Origin: Chryseobacterium lactis
GTDB lineage: Bacteria > Bacteroidota > Bacteroidia > Flavobacteriales > Weeksellaceae
Direction: 5' to 3'
Assembly (NCBI RefSeq): GCF_003815875.1
Contig: NZ_CP033924.1
Span: 496,001-560,000, forward strand
Length of the DNA stretch: 64,000 nt
Numbering within the stretch: position 1 is the first letter of the stretch; each line of letters begins with the position of its first letter. The notes under the pieces were generated by a model. That model was not told the origin of the DNA. It ran no database searches and saw only the letters and a program-made list of their open reading frames with translations. The position numbers were made by a program, and so were the translations under genes. Shown piece by piece: positions 56,596-64,000 of this stretch.

Positions 56596-56619
56596 AATTA
56601 AAATGATTCAAATTTAAAG

Positions 56620-56642
56620 TTGTACCCAAAGTTGTACCCAAA
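56620..56642 (+). promoter_or_regulatory. right integrase arm-type sites (two TTGTACCCAAA repeats)
   Basis: Same 23-bp paired repeat as at 41355-41377, in the same orientation. It lies 25-47 bp upstream of the integrase ATG, over its likely promoter. A near-inverted partner of AATTAAAC-type sequence follows at 56641-56663 (compare 41414-41434). Confidence 0.65.
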
Positions 56643-56757
56643 AAATTCAAATATAGTTTAATTTCGATAAATTCAATTTAATTAAAAACATTTTAAACGC
56701 TTTAATACAGAGCATTTATAAATTAATTAAGATTTTAACAGATTTAAAAAGATAGAG

Positions 56758-56771
56758 CCTCCAACTCCACT
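56758..56771 (+). repeat. right attachment repeat (attR core)
   Basis: 14 bp CCTCCAACTCCACT, identical to the end of ssrA. The following AAGGGTTAACC is the original sequence downstream of ssrA. Confidence 0.9.
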
Positions 56772-56793
56772 AAGGGTTAACCTTAAAAATTTA

Positions 56794-56826
56794 AAAACCT
56801 CTATACCAGAAGTATAGAGGTTTTTT
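56794..56826 (+). terminator. displaced native ssrA terminator
   Basis: CCTCTATAC (56798-56806) pairs with GTATAGAGG (56812-56820), followed by T6. It lies 27 bp past the right core, the place where the ssrA terminator would be without the element. No gene ends here otherwise. Confidence 0.85.
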
Positions 56827-56944
56827 ATTAATTAAACGACGCAATACTGACAGCAGCATCATTTTTTTTACCCTCAATCATTAATTTCCTGTTTTCCTCC
56901 TACCTTTTCTAAAAAATTCAAATTTATAAGATAACACGACAGGC

Positions 56945-56970
56945 TTTGTCGCTTTGTAGAAATATCTTGC
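56945..56970 (+). promoter_or_regulatory. RHS locus promoter with TTTGTCGC element (chromosomal copy)
   Basis: TTTGTCGC (56945-56952) and TATCTTGC (56963-56970) repeat the arrangement found before the island RHS gene with identical 18-bp offset. It would drive the relic at 57114 and the two RHS genes. Confidence 0.5.
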
Positions 56971-57113
56971 GCAGTAGAAAATTAAAGATAGGATAAATGA
57001 GTAATAAAATTCACATTAAATATCACTAATTGCGGTTCAAAAAATCACCAAGAAATGTTAAGTTTGCAAAATTGTAATAATAAAAACTAATATTAACTTT
57101 TAAACACAAATAG

Positions 57114-57325
57114 ATGAGAAAACTCTACATGAGTGCATTTACTACGTGCATAACCCTGAGCTTCGCGCAGGAACCGGTTTGACAAAAGGATATGAGATCC
57201 GAAACAAAGGATTCTTTTATCACAAACCACCACAACAATTAATCAGCAGCATCTTACAACAAGGGAGTTCAATTCGATATACAAAGCTTTCTACGAATAA
57301 CAAACAAAGCAATTGCAAAGTTTGA
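57114..57325 (+). pseudogene. remnant of a small secreted protein gene
   Basis: The ATG at 57114 opens a good signal peptide (MRKLYMSAFTTCITLSFAQ) that stops after 22 codons. A second frame, starting just past the stop, continues TKGYEIRNKGFFYHKPPQQL to 57325. Together they look like one gene with a frameshift and large 3' loss. It occupies the first-gene position of the RHS locus. It may instead be a short leader peptide, but the broken second frame favours decay. Confidence 0.4.
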
Positions 57326-57430
57326 GAACAAAGTATAAGATAATGAAGACCAAAATTCAGTACGCTTATATGATTGTTATTAAAATGCATACTAATAAAG
57401 GCTAACGCCAAATTAATTTAAAAATAACCA

Positions 57431-60196
57431 ATGAAAAAAATCTTTTTATTGTTGATCTCTTTCTTGATAAGCAATACATTTTATAGCCAAAATTCAGCAT
57501 TCAATGCAGGAGTTACACAACCTGTCCCTACTGCATCATCATTAGCAACATATAATAATAATCCAGTTTCTATACAAACAGGAATTCCTAATATATCATA
57601 TCCCTTATTTAACATTCCGACAAATAATAAACTAGTAAATATTAGCTTAGGATTAAACTATCATGCCGGAAATACTTTCCTTGATCAATGGACCAGTAAT
57701 GTAGGTAAAGGATGGTCAATGCTTGGACAAGGAGTTATTTCCAGAGAAGTTATAGGAGATTTTGATGAAAGCTTTAATAGCTCAATCTTTTCTCCCCAGT
57801 ATAAAAAAAATGCATATAATGACATTTATAATTTCAGTATTCCGGGAGAATCAGGAAAATTCAAAATAAAAAAGGATAGCATTACCAATACTTTTGAAAT
57901 TGTAAAATTATCAGATTACACTTCTATTATAAAGATTAATAGACCTCTTAATATATCAGGCCTACTTGTAGATTCTTATACTATAACAAATAGCCTGGGC
58001 ATTACATATGAGTTTAAAACATATGATATTTCCCCAATGAGAGTACTGGCTGGGATTAATCCAAATACAGGAAATATATATGCGGACTTAACGTATAGAA
58101 GTGCATATTATTTAACTTCAATAATTGATGAAAACAATAAGGAAATTGTAAAATACAATTACTTAAATAATATTACCTATGTCATAGGACATCCGACTAC
58201 CGTAGAATCTGAAAATCACAGACTTTCAAGTATAGAAATAAAAGATAAGGGAACAATAACTATTAATTATTCTGAAAAGGCAGGCATAGATAATAAAAAT
58301 GACAAATTTGGTATTGATAATATTGTCTTAAAAAATTCCGATAATCTTTTTATAAAAAAATATACGTTCGAATATTCATATCCTGTATATAGAAACTTAA
58401 ATTCATTTAGTCAGGTGAATAGCACTGGAGAGATTATTGAAAAATATAAGTTTGATTATAAAGATCTGTTCAGTGGTATTGAAAACGATATTATTAACTC
58501 AAATGTATTGCATAGAGTTCATTTGCCATCAGGTGGTGCTATTGAATATAATTTTGACCTCCCTCCTTACTATTATACTATTGTAAATACCAAACCTGGT
58601 CTTGGTGATTTGTATGATGATGTAAGTTTTACAAATTCTGAAGGAAAGAAGTTTTTTTTAACAATTAATGAGCCTAAAGAAATTACCATCGACGCATCAG
58701 ATGTTGGCGTACTCAATGGCCGCAGTTGGGGAATTAACATTTATAAAAAGGAAGGAAACAGTTTTCAGATAGCGCATGTTTTGGGAGTATTAATAGGAGC
58801 AACAGATCCGGATACAGAATATAACTTAATACAGGTCAGAAACTTCCAGCCCGGAGAATACTATATTGAACTTTTTTATGCCGGCATTGTTCACTTACAG
58901 AAGCCTATAGTTATTCATGCATTTACGATGGATGGTCCACCGATTAAAGAAGAAGTTAAAGTGGAATTAAAAGGAGGAGTACCTCGTATTAAAAATATTA
59001 AGTATTTTGATTTAGCGGCTGCTAATATTACCACTTCATCTGTTGCATCACGGATAGAAGAATATGATTATAATTTTTTTAATGACCCTACAAAATCAAG
59101 TCAATATTTTGTAGACGGTGGTTCTGTAAATGATGGAATGACCGCAGCTGCGCCAAGTATGCTTTATAAAAATGTAAAGGTTTCTCAGGGTAACAATACA
59201 GGCTATACCAAATATTACTTCAGAACACCTGAAGAGGATACGCCTGCTATTGGAAATTTTTGGCCAAACTATAATTTAACAAGGGGAGGTTTACCCGAGA
59301 AGACTGAAGTTTACAATGCTTCCAATCAGAAAGTATCAGAAGATATTTACGATTATACAATCCAGGATTTTGACGGGCCTGAATATTATCTGTCGGGCGG
59401 AGCTTTCAAAGTAAAAACAGTCTGGACAAAAGAAGATAAAGTTACTTCGAGAAACTACTTCGATTCGGGAGTTGCAGAGACTAAAAAAGAAGTCATTAAA
59501 AATGCTAATAACTATGCGCCGAACCTGGAAAGGGTAACTTCTTTTGACGGAAGTATCCAGGAGACAACCTATCAATACGCCCTGGATAAAAATAATCAAA
59601 AATTGATTACTGCCAACATGATCGGAATTCCTTTGGAAACCACTTCTTTAGTAAAGAAAAATGCTTCTGATGCAGGAAAATTAATCGCAAAGTCTGAAAC
59701 AAAATATGATAATGCGGCTAATAAACTCCCTTCTTCTGCTCTTTCCTATGATTCTCAAAATATATTGGCTTCTGAAGTCATCTTCAATCAATATGATGAA
59801 AAAGGAAACCTGGAGCAGTATACCACCAAGGATGGGCTTACTGTTTCCATAGTTTGGGGATATCACAAAACCCAGCCTATTGCTAAAATTGAAGGTGCAG
59901 CATACGGCCAGGTTGCTCCTTATATTGCTGATATTGTTGTCAAATCTGATGGTGATGTGAATGAGGCAACGGAAAAAAGCTTTCAGGAAGCTCTTGATAC
60001 ATTCAGAAACAATTCCAATCTTGTCAGTTACCAGATTACCACCTTCGTATATGATCCTCTGGTTGGTATGAAAAGCATGACACCACCTTCCGGAATCCGT
60101 GAGTTGTACAAGTATGACAACGCCAACAGACTGGATCAGGTTGTTGATGAAAATGGAAAAGTTCTAAAAAAATATAAATACAACTACAAACAATAA
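57431..60196 (+). CDS. RHS-associated large secreted protein (TcB/SpvB-like)
   Basis: 921 residues with a signal peptide ending near residue 19 (FYSQ). The start VTQPVPTASSLATYNNNPV (then QTGIPNISYPLFNI) and LGLNYHAGNTFLDQWTSNVG (then GWSMLGQG) is the usual opening of Bacteroidota proteins with RHS-like C-termini; YD-type repeats end the protein (YKYDNANRLDQVVDENG). There is no core or variable toxin tip. It is 79 bp upstream of the RHS core protein, and the two probably act as a pair in which this one is a companion shell. Confidence 0.75.
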   Translation: MKKIFLLLISFLISNTFYSQNSAFNAGVTQPVPTASSLATYNNNPVSIQTGIPNISYPLFNIPTNNKLVNISLGLNYHAGNTFLDQWTSNVGKGWSMLGQGVISREVIGDFDESFNSSIFSPQYKKNAYNDIYNFSIPGESGKFKIKKDSITNTFEIVKLSDYTSIIKINRPLNISGLLVDSYTITNSLGITYEFKTYDISPMRVLAGINPNTGNIYADLTYRSAYYLTSIIDENNKEIVKYNYLNNITYVIGHPTTVESENHRLSSIEIKDKGTITINYSEKAGIDNKNDKFGIDNIVLKNSDNLFIKKYTFEYSYPVYRNLNSFSQVNSTGEIIEKYKFDYKDLFSGIENDIINSNVLHRVHLPSGGAIEYNFDLPPYYYTIVNTKPGLGDLYDDVSFTNSEGKKFFLTINEPKEITIDASDVGVLNGRSWGINIYKKEGNSFQIAHVLGVLIGATDPDTEYNLIQVRNFQPGEYYIELFYAGIVHLQKPIVIHAFTMDGPPIKEEVKVELKGGVPRIKNIKYFDLAAANITTSSVASRIEEYDYNFFNDPTKSSQYFVDGGSVNDGMTAAAPSMLYKNVKVSQGNNTGYTKYYFRTPEEDTPAIGNFWPNYNLTRGGLPEKTEVYNASNQKVSEDIYDYTIQDFDGPEYYLSGGAFKVKTVWTKEDKVTSRNYFDSGVAETKKEVIKNANNYAPNLERVTSFDGSIQETTYQYALDKNNQKLITANMIGIPLETTSLVKKNASDAGKLIAKSETKYDNAANKLPSSALSYDSQNILASEVIFNQYDEKGNLEQYTTKDGLTVSIVWGYHKTQPIAKIEGAAYGQVAPYIADIVVKSDGDVNEATEKSFQEALDTFRNNSNLVSYQITTFVYDPLVGMKSMTPPSGIRELYKYDNANRLDQVVDENGKVLKKYKYNYKQ

Positions 60197-60199
60197 TTC

Positions 60200-60227
60200 A
60201 TGAGTAATAAGTAATGGGTAATGAGTA
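60200..60227 (+). repeat. four 7-bp tandem repeats between the RHS genes
   Basis: Four units of ATRRGTA (ATGAGTA, ATAAGTA, ATGGGTA, ATGAGTA) directly after the stop of the upstream gene. Such heptads can slip, but they lie in a spacer, so any effect would be on RNA or coupling. Confidence 0.6.
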
Positions 60228-60275
60228 ATTATTTTACCGATGTTCCCATAGTTTATCTCTTAACTGTTATCAATT

Positions 60276-63200
60276 ATGAAAAAGATATTAAATATATTCA
60301 GCATATTGTTTGTAGCGGTATTATTCAATGCACAAACAACCACAGAAAACTATATACAAAGTACAACCTGCCTGGATGCAGACTGCATAAAAAAAGCAGA
60401 AACCGTCCAGTATTTTGACTTTTTGGGAAGACCTAAACAGGTCATCAATGTGAAATCTTCTCCTACAGGAAAAGATATAGTTACCCCAATTGTTTATGAT
60501 GACCTGGGAAGACAGACCAAAGGTTATCTTCCTATTCCACAATCGGGAACACAGAACGGAGACCTTTACACATCTCCTTTAAATAACGCCTCTTCCATAT
60601 ACGGAGCAGAAAAGATCTATTCCGAAAAAATATTGGATAACTCTCCTTTGGAAAGGGTTTTACAGCAAAAACAGGTAGGAAATGACTGGAATAGCAAGTC
60701 CGTTGCTTTTGGCTATGACCTTAACAATTCTCCTGATCATGTCAAAAAATATGATCTTGTTACCGCATGGAATCCTACAGAAAAGCTCTATAATAATACT
60801 CTCCAGCCGGCTTCAGAATATCAGGCGGGCCAACTGATCAAGAATTCGGTTACTGATGAAGACGGAAATACAACCGTAGAGTTTAAAGACGGTTCAGGAC
60901 AAACAGTGTTGATCAGAAAAGTAATGAGTACTTCTCGAAATGCAGATACCTATTATGTTTACAATGATTATAAACTCCTTACCTATGTAATTCCTCCGCT
61001 GGCTTCTTCAGGAACTCTGGATGCTGCTGTAATAGACAACCTTTGCTATCAATACAAATATGACAGTAAAAACAGACTGGTAGAAAAGAAACTTCCCGGA
61101 AAAGGCTGGGAGTATATGGTGTATGATAAACAGGACAGATTGGTTCTTTCTCAGGATGCCCTGTTAGGGATAACCACTAATAGTTTCGCTGCCAAAGGAT
61201 GGATGTTTTCCAAATATGATCAATTCGGAAGAGTGGCCTATACAGGCTTCTTTGCCAACACCGCAACCAGGATTGCTATGCAGAATGCCGTTAATAGCAT
61301 GACTGCCAATCCCGGGAACAATGAAAAAAGGGATGACACCACTCCTATTGTACAAAATGGGGAAAATATTTATTACACTAAAACGGCATTTCCTACAGGA
61401 AGTATGACCATCCTGTCAGTTAATTATTATGACACTTATCCCACACTTCCTGCAGGTGCAGAAGTTCCTTCATCTGTCATAGGCCAAAATACATTGAAAC
61501 AACCGGGACAAAGCACAAGTTCTAAAAACACAAAAAGCCTTCCGTTGGCTTCGTATGTGAGAAATATCGAGGATAATAACTGGACAAAAAACTACAATTA
61601 TTATGATGAAAAAGGAAGAGCAATCGGAACCTCCTCTATCAATCATTTGGGAGGTTATACCAAGACAGAATCTGAACTGGATTTTGTAGGATTGGCAAAA
61701 CAAACCAGGGTTTATCATAAAAGATTAATATCGGATACCGAAAAAGTGATCACCCAGACTTTTACTTATGACAGCCAAAACAGAATGATTATTCATAAGC
61801 ACAAGGTTGACAATAACCCCGAAGAGGTACTGGCTCAAAATGAATACAACGAACTTTCACAATTGAAAAATAAGAAAGTAGGAGGAACAGATACTGCGTC
61901 TCCCCTTCAAAGCATAGATTACACCTATAATATCCGGGGATGGCTGACGAGAATTAACGACCCTTCGAATCTTAACGGTAAACTCTTCGGGTACGAAATG
62001 AGATATACCAACCCTATTAATACCCAAGTTGCACCGGGAAGATTTAATGGAAATATCACAGAAGTTGATTGGAACAACGCTTCAGAAAATGTTTTGAAAA
62101 GATATAATTATTCTTATGACAACCTCAACAGGCTGCAAGATGCTATTTATTCTGAACCTAATGCTACCAATCCGTTTAATAATAACTTCAATGAAAACTT
62201 AACCTATGACCTGAACGGAAATATCAAAACCCTGAAAAGAAATGCCTTCCCGATAACCGGAAATACGGCAACTCAGGTAGATGATCTGGTGTACAATTAT
62301 ACCGGAAACCGTCTGAACAGAGTAGTAGAAAATGCATTGAATACTACAGGTTATGAAGGTGGCAACAATCTCATCGATTATGACCTGAACGGGAATATGA
62401 TCAACATGAAGGATAAAGGCATCCAGTCTATTAATTACAATTATCTGAATCTTCCCAATCAGCTTAATATTAGTCATAGTGGAGGTAATTTGGGATTTAA
62501 TTTTAACATCAGTATAAACCATTTATATCGGGCAGACGGAACGAAGTTGAGAAAAACCTATTACAGCGCTAGGTCAGGAGATGTGGGAACCACTACGACA
62601 ACAGATTATCTTGATGGCTTCCAGTATAGGCTTTTTGATAACGGTATGGGAACTCTATGCCTGTCATGTAAAACCAATTCTGCTTATGAAGAGCAGGCTT
62701 ATAAAGCAGCTTCTATACCTCTTCCCGGAAAACCAGTATGGACATTGGATTTTGTAGCTACAGCAGAAGGCTTTTACAGTTTCACGGAAAACCGCTATAT
62801 TTACCAGTACAACGACCATCTGGGAAATACCAGGGTAAGTTTTGCCAAAAACAGCGCAGGCGTTCTTCAGACAATAGACACCAATAACTATTATCCTTTT
62901 GGGCTCAATCATATTGGGGGAACTCAGTCTTCTAAATTTACAAGCTTCTATTCTTATAAGTACAATGGAAAAGAGCTTCAGGAAACAGGTTTCTTTGATT
63001 ATGGATGGAGACAATATATGCCGGATTTGGGAAGATGGAACAGCATGGATCAGCTTTCTGAAAAATATCTCTCCACAAGTCCTTTTGCGTATGTTGCAGG
63101 CAACCCTGTATCACGATTTGATGTAGATGGAAGATGGTTCAGAGAAGACGGGAGTATTGATACCTCAGGAAGAACTCCAGGTTTTATGGGAGGTTCTTAT

Positions 63201-63896
63201 AAGCCTTTTTATGCAACCGGTTATCCTGAACAAGGTAACGTGGGTAATGGAAATTATACTGCTTTTGGAAAAACACAGGCCTATACTGATATTATGACGG
63301 CGTTTAGAAACGGAGGAACAGCAGAGTTAGTTAATCAGAATGGCACCTTAAAATGGTGGACAGATTATGATGATCCGAATACAGGGATTAAAGGTGTTGG
63401 TCAATTAAATATGTTGAAATTTACAGAAAATAGTTCCGTTTGGGGAAACCAAATACAGAGCCATTTTAGTTCTTATACGGAAAATTCCTTTAATTGGATT
63501 CAGAACCACCCAAGGGAAGTTACATCAATAGCCGGTATCATACAGGCTAGTTCTACAATAACTGAGAAGGGGTTGTCAAATTGGAATGCATCTTCAAGTA
63601 TAGCGAAAAGTCGTATTTTTGCTGAGACTATCAGTACAAAACTACCTGTTTCTGCTAAGGCATTGGGGAATGCTTCCAAAGTTCTTGGCGTTGCTGGAAA
63701 GGCAGTTGGTGTTTTAGGAATCGCAAACACTGTTTATCAATGGAATAAAGGTAACATTTCTGATACAAGGGCAATTGTTGATGGGGTAATGGGAGTTGCC
63801 GGCTTCTTTCCTGCCACAGCCTGGGTATCAATAGGCTATTTTGCAGGAATGACAATTTATGAGACTTACTATAATAATGGAAAACCAGCATTTTAA
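60276..63896 (+). CDS. RHS-repeat core protein (chromosomal copy)
   Basis: 1206 residues with signal peptide (ending FNAQ). It matches the island RHS protein through the conserved opening (ENYIQSTTCLDADCIKKAET), repeats and core (YIYQYNDHLGNTRVSF, KELQETGFFDYGWRQYMPDL). The variable C-terminus begins after RFDVDGR near residue 950. Its last ~80 residues, AKALGNASKVLGVAGKAVGV onward, are glycine-zipper-like and hydrophobic, which suggests membrane insertion or pore formation rather than the putative nuclease tip of the island copy. Function of the tip is inferred. Confidence 0.85.
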   Translation: MKKILNIFSILFVAVLFNAQTTTENYIQSTTCLDADCIKKAETVQYFDFLGRPKQVINVKSSPTGKDIVTPIVYDDLGRQTKGYLPIPQSGTQNGDLYTSPLNNASSIYGAEKIYSEKILDNSPLERVLQQKQVGNDWNSKSVAFGYDLNNSPDHVKKYDLVTAWNPTEKLYNNTLQPASEYQAGQLIKNSVTDEDGNTTVEFKDGSGQTVLIRKVMSTSRNADTYYVYNDYKLLTYVIPPLASSGTLDAAVIDNLCYQYKYDSKNRLVEKKLPGKGWEYMVYDKQDRLVLSQDALLGITTNSFAAKGWMFSKYDQFGRVAYTGFFANTATRIAMQNAVNSMTANPGNNEKRDDTTPIVQNGENIYYTKTAFPTGSMTILSVNYYDTYPTLPAGAEVPSSVIGQNTLKQPGQSTSSKNTKSLPLASYVRNIEDNNWTKNYNYYDEKGRAIGTSSINHLGGYTKTESELDFVGLAKQTRVYHKRLISDTEKVITQTFTYDSQNRMIIHKHKVDNNPEEVLAQNEYNELSQLKNKKVGGTDTASPLQSIDYTYNIRGWLTRINDPSNLNGKLFGYEMRYTNPINTQVAPGRFNGNITEVDWNNASENVLKRYNYSYDNLNRLQDAIYSEPNATNPFNNNFNENLTYDLNGNIKTLKRNAFPITGNTATQVDDLVYNYTGNRLNRVVENALNTTGYEGGNNLIDYDLNGNMINMKDKGIQSINYNYLNLPNQLNISHSGGNLGFNFNISINHLYRADGTKLRKTYYSARSGDVGTTTTTDYLDGFQYRLFDNGMGTLCLSCKTNSAYEEQAYKAASIPLPGKPVWTLDFVATAEGFYSFTENRYIYQYNDHLGNTRVSFAKNSAGVLQTIDTNNYYPFGLNHIGGTQSSKFTSFYSYKYNGKELQETGFFDYGWRQYMPDLGRWNSMDQLSEKYLSTSPFAYVAGNPVSRFDVDGRWFREDGSIDTSGRTPGFMGGSYKPFYATGYPEQGNVGNGNYTAFGKTQAYTDIMTAFRNGGTAELVNQNGTLKWWTDYDDPNTGIKGVGQLNMLKFTENSSVWGNQIQSHFSSYTENSFNWIQNHPREVTSIAGIIQASSTITEKGLSNWNASSSIAKSRIFAETISTKLPVSAKALGNASKVLGVAGKAVGVLGIANTVYQWNKGNISDTRAIVDGVMGVAGFFPATAWVSIGYFAGMTIYETYYNNGKPAF

Positions 63897-63897
63897 G

Positions 63898-64000
63898 ATG
63901 ATCAGATTTATAAGGTTATTATTTTATCATATTTATACGTTTTATTGTAGAAAAGAAGGAAAATCGATAGCAAAATTTTCCACATTTGCGGTTTTCTTAG
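63898..64000 (+). CDS. small membrane protein, 5' part only (candidate immunity)
   Basis: An ATG 1 bp after the RHS stop opens a frame that reaches the window edge without a stop: MIRFIRLLFYHIYTFYCRKE, then a second hydrophobic stretch. Its place directly after the RHS gene and its membrane character fit an immunity protein for a membrane-active toxin tip, but only 34 codons are visible. Confidence 0.5.
   Translation, partial: MIRFIRLLFYHIYTFYCRKEGKSIAKFSTFAVFL

Larger units (their letters stand above)
41276..56771. mobile_element. 15.5-kb integrative element in ssrA
   Basis: A 14-bp direct repeat CCTCCAACTCCACT marks both ends: at the 3' end of ssrA (41276-41289) and at 56758-56771. A tyrosine integrase gene lies just inside the right end, reading inward. 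Contents: ardA, four small secreted or membrane proteins, an RHS toxin with candidate immunity gene, a polymerase-like protein, ParB-like and excisionase-like proteins. No relaxase, coupling protein or type IV secretion gene is visible, so it is either mobilised in trans, a phage-satellite-like element or an element that moves only by natural transformation or helper functions. Confidence 0.9.

Noticed and set aside
57431..63896. Chromosomal RHS pair as part of the element
   Set aside because: Both genes lie beyond the right attachment repeat and the displaced ssrA terminator, so they belong to the older flank.

Overview
The window is about 64 kb from the chromosome of a low-GC member of the Bacteroidota, class Flavobacteriia, most like Chryseobacterium or a close relative. 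The evidence is: type IX secretion (T9SS) sorting tails, promoters of the form TTTG-N19/20-TAnnTTTG, genes without Shine-Dalgarno sites, a tmRNA whose tag reads GNEEFALAA, several secreted proteins whose mature end begins VGINT, and large secreted RHS proteins ending in signature core motifs.

Layout. (1) 1-2398: a minus-strand YceI / c-type cytochrome / DUF5777 barrel operon with a Crp/Fnr-type regulator upstream and palindromic candidate operators between them. (2) 2634-34248: the transcription/translation backbone, all on the minus strand. In order of transcription it runs tRNA-Thr-Tyr-Gly-(Thr-Tyr-Gly)-Thr, tuf, tRNA-Trp, secE, nusG, rplK-A-J-L, rpoB, rpoC, DUF3467. This is the order and orientation of the E. 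coli thrU-tyrU-glyT-thrT-tufB-secE-nusG-rplKAJL-rpoBC string, but it is opened in four places: a CzcCBA-type metal efflux operon with a two-component system (before tuf), three VGINT secreted proteins (nusG/rplK), a T9SS surface protein with partners (rplL/rpoB), and a membrane glycosyltransferase (between rpoB and rpoC). The Thr-Tyr-Gly tRNA cassette is a recent tandem duplication. (3) 34357-35808: hpf, xerC, rpsU. (4) 36059-40747: a 1562-residue T9SS lectin-like adhesin with three 687-bp in-frame repeats. (5) 40891-41287: ssrA (tmRNA).

(6) 41276-56771: a 15.5-kb integrative element inserted in the 3' end of ssrA, bounded by a 14-bp direct repeat. It carries ardA, a structured noncoding region, four small secreted or membrane proteins, an RHS polymorphic toxin with a candidate immunity gene, membrane and secreted unknowns, a protein with family A (Pol I/T7-like) polymerase motifs, a ParB-like protein, an excisionase-like protein, a 492-residue unknown and a tyrosine integrase. 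No relaxase or type IV secretion gene is visible. The inferred picture is an element that integrates by tyrosine recombination, protects itself with ArdA, may replicate or maintain itself with its own polymerase and ParB-like protein, and pays its host with an RHS toxin/immunity pair.

(7) 56772-64000: the original chromosomal ssrA flank, including the displaced ssrA terminator, then a resident RHS locus: a gene relic, a 921-residue RHS-associated protein, a 1206-residue RHS core protein paralogous to the island copy, and the start of a small membrane protein.

The most unusual signals are the polymerase-bearing integrative element, the leader at 42804-43003 with mutually exclusive helices, the paired integrase arm-site repeats at both element ends, and a shared TTTGTCGC promoter at both RHS loci. 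Everything here was read by eye; family assignments rest on motif recognition without database searches.
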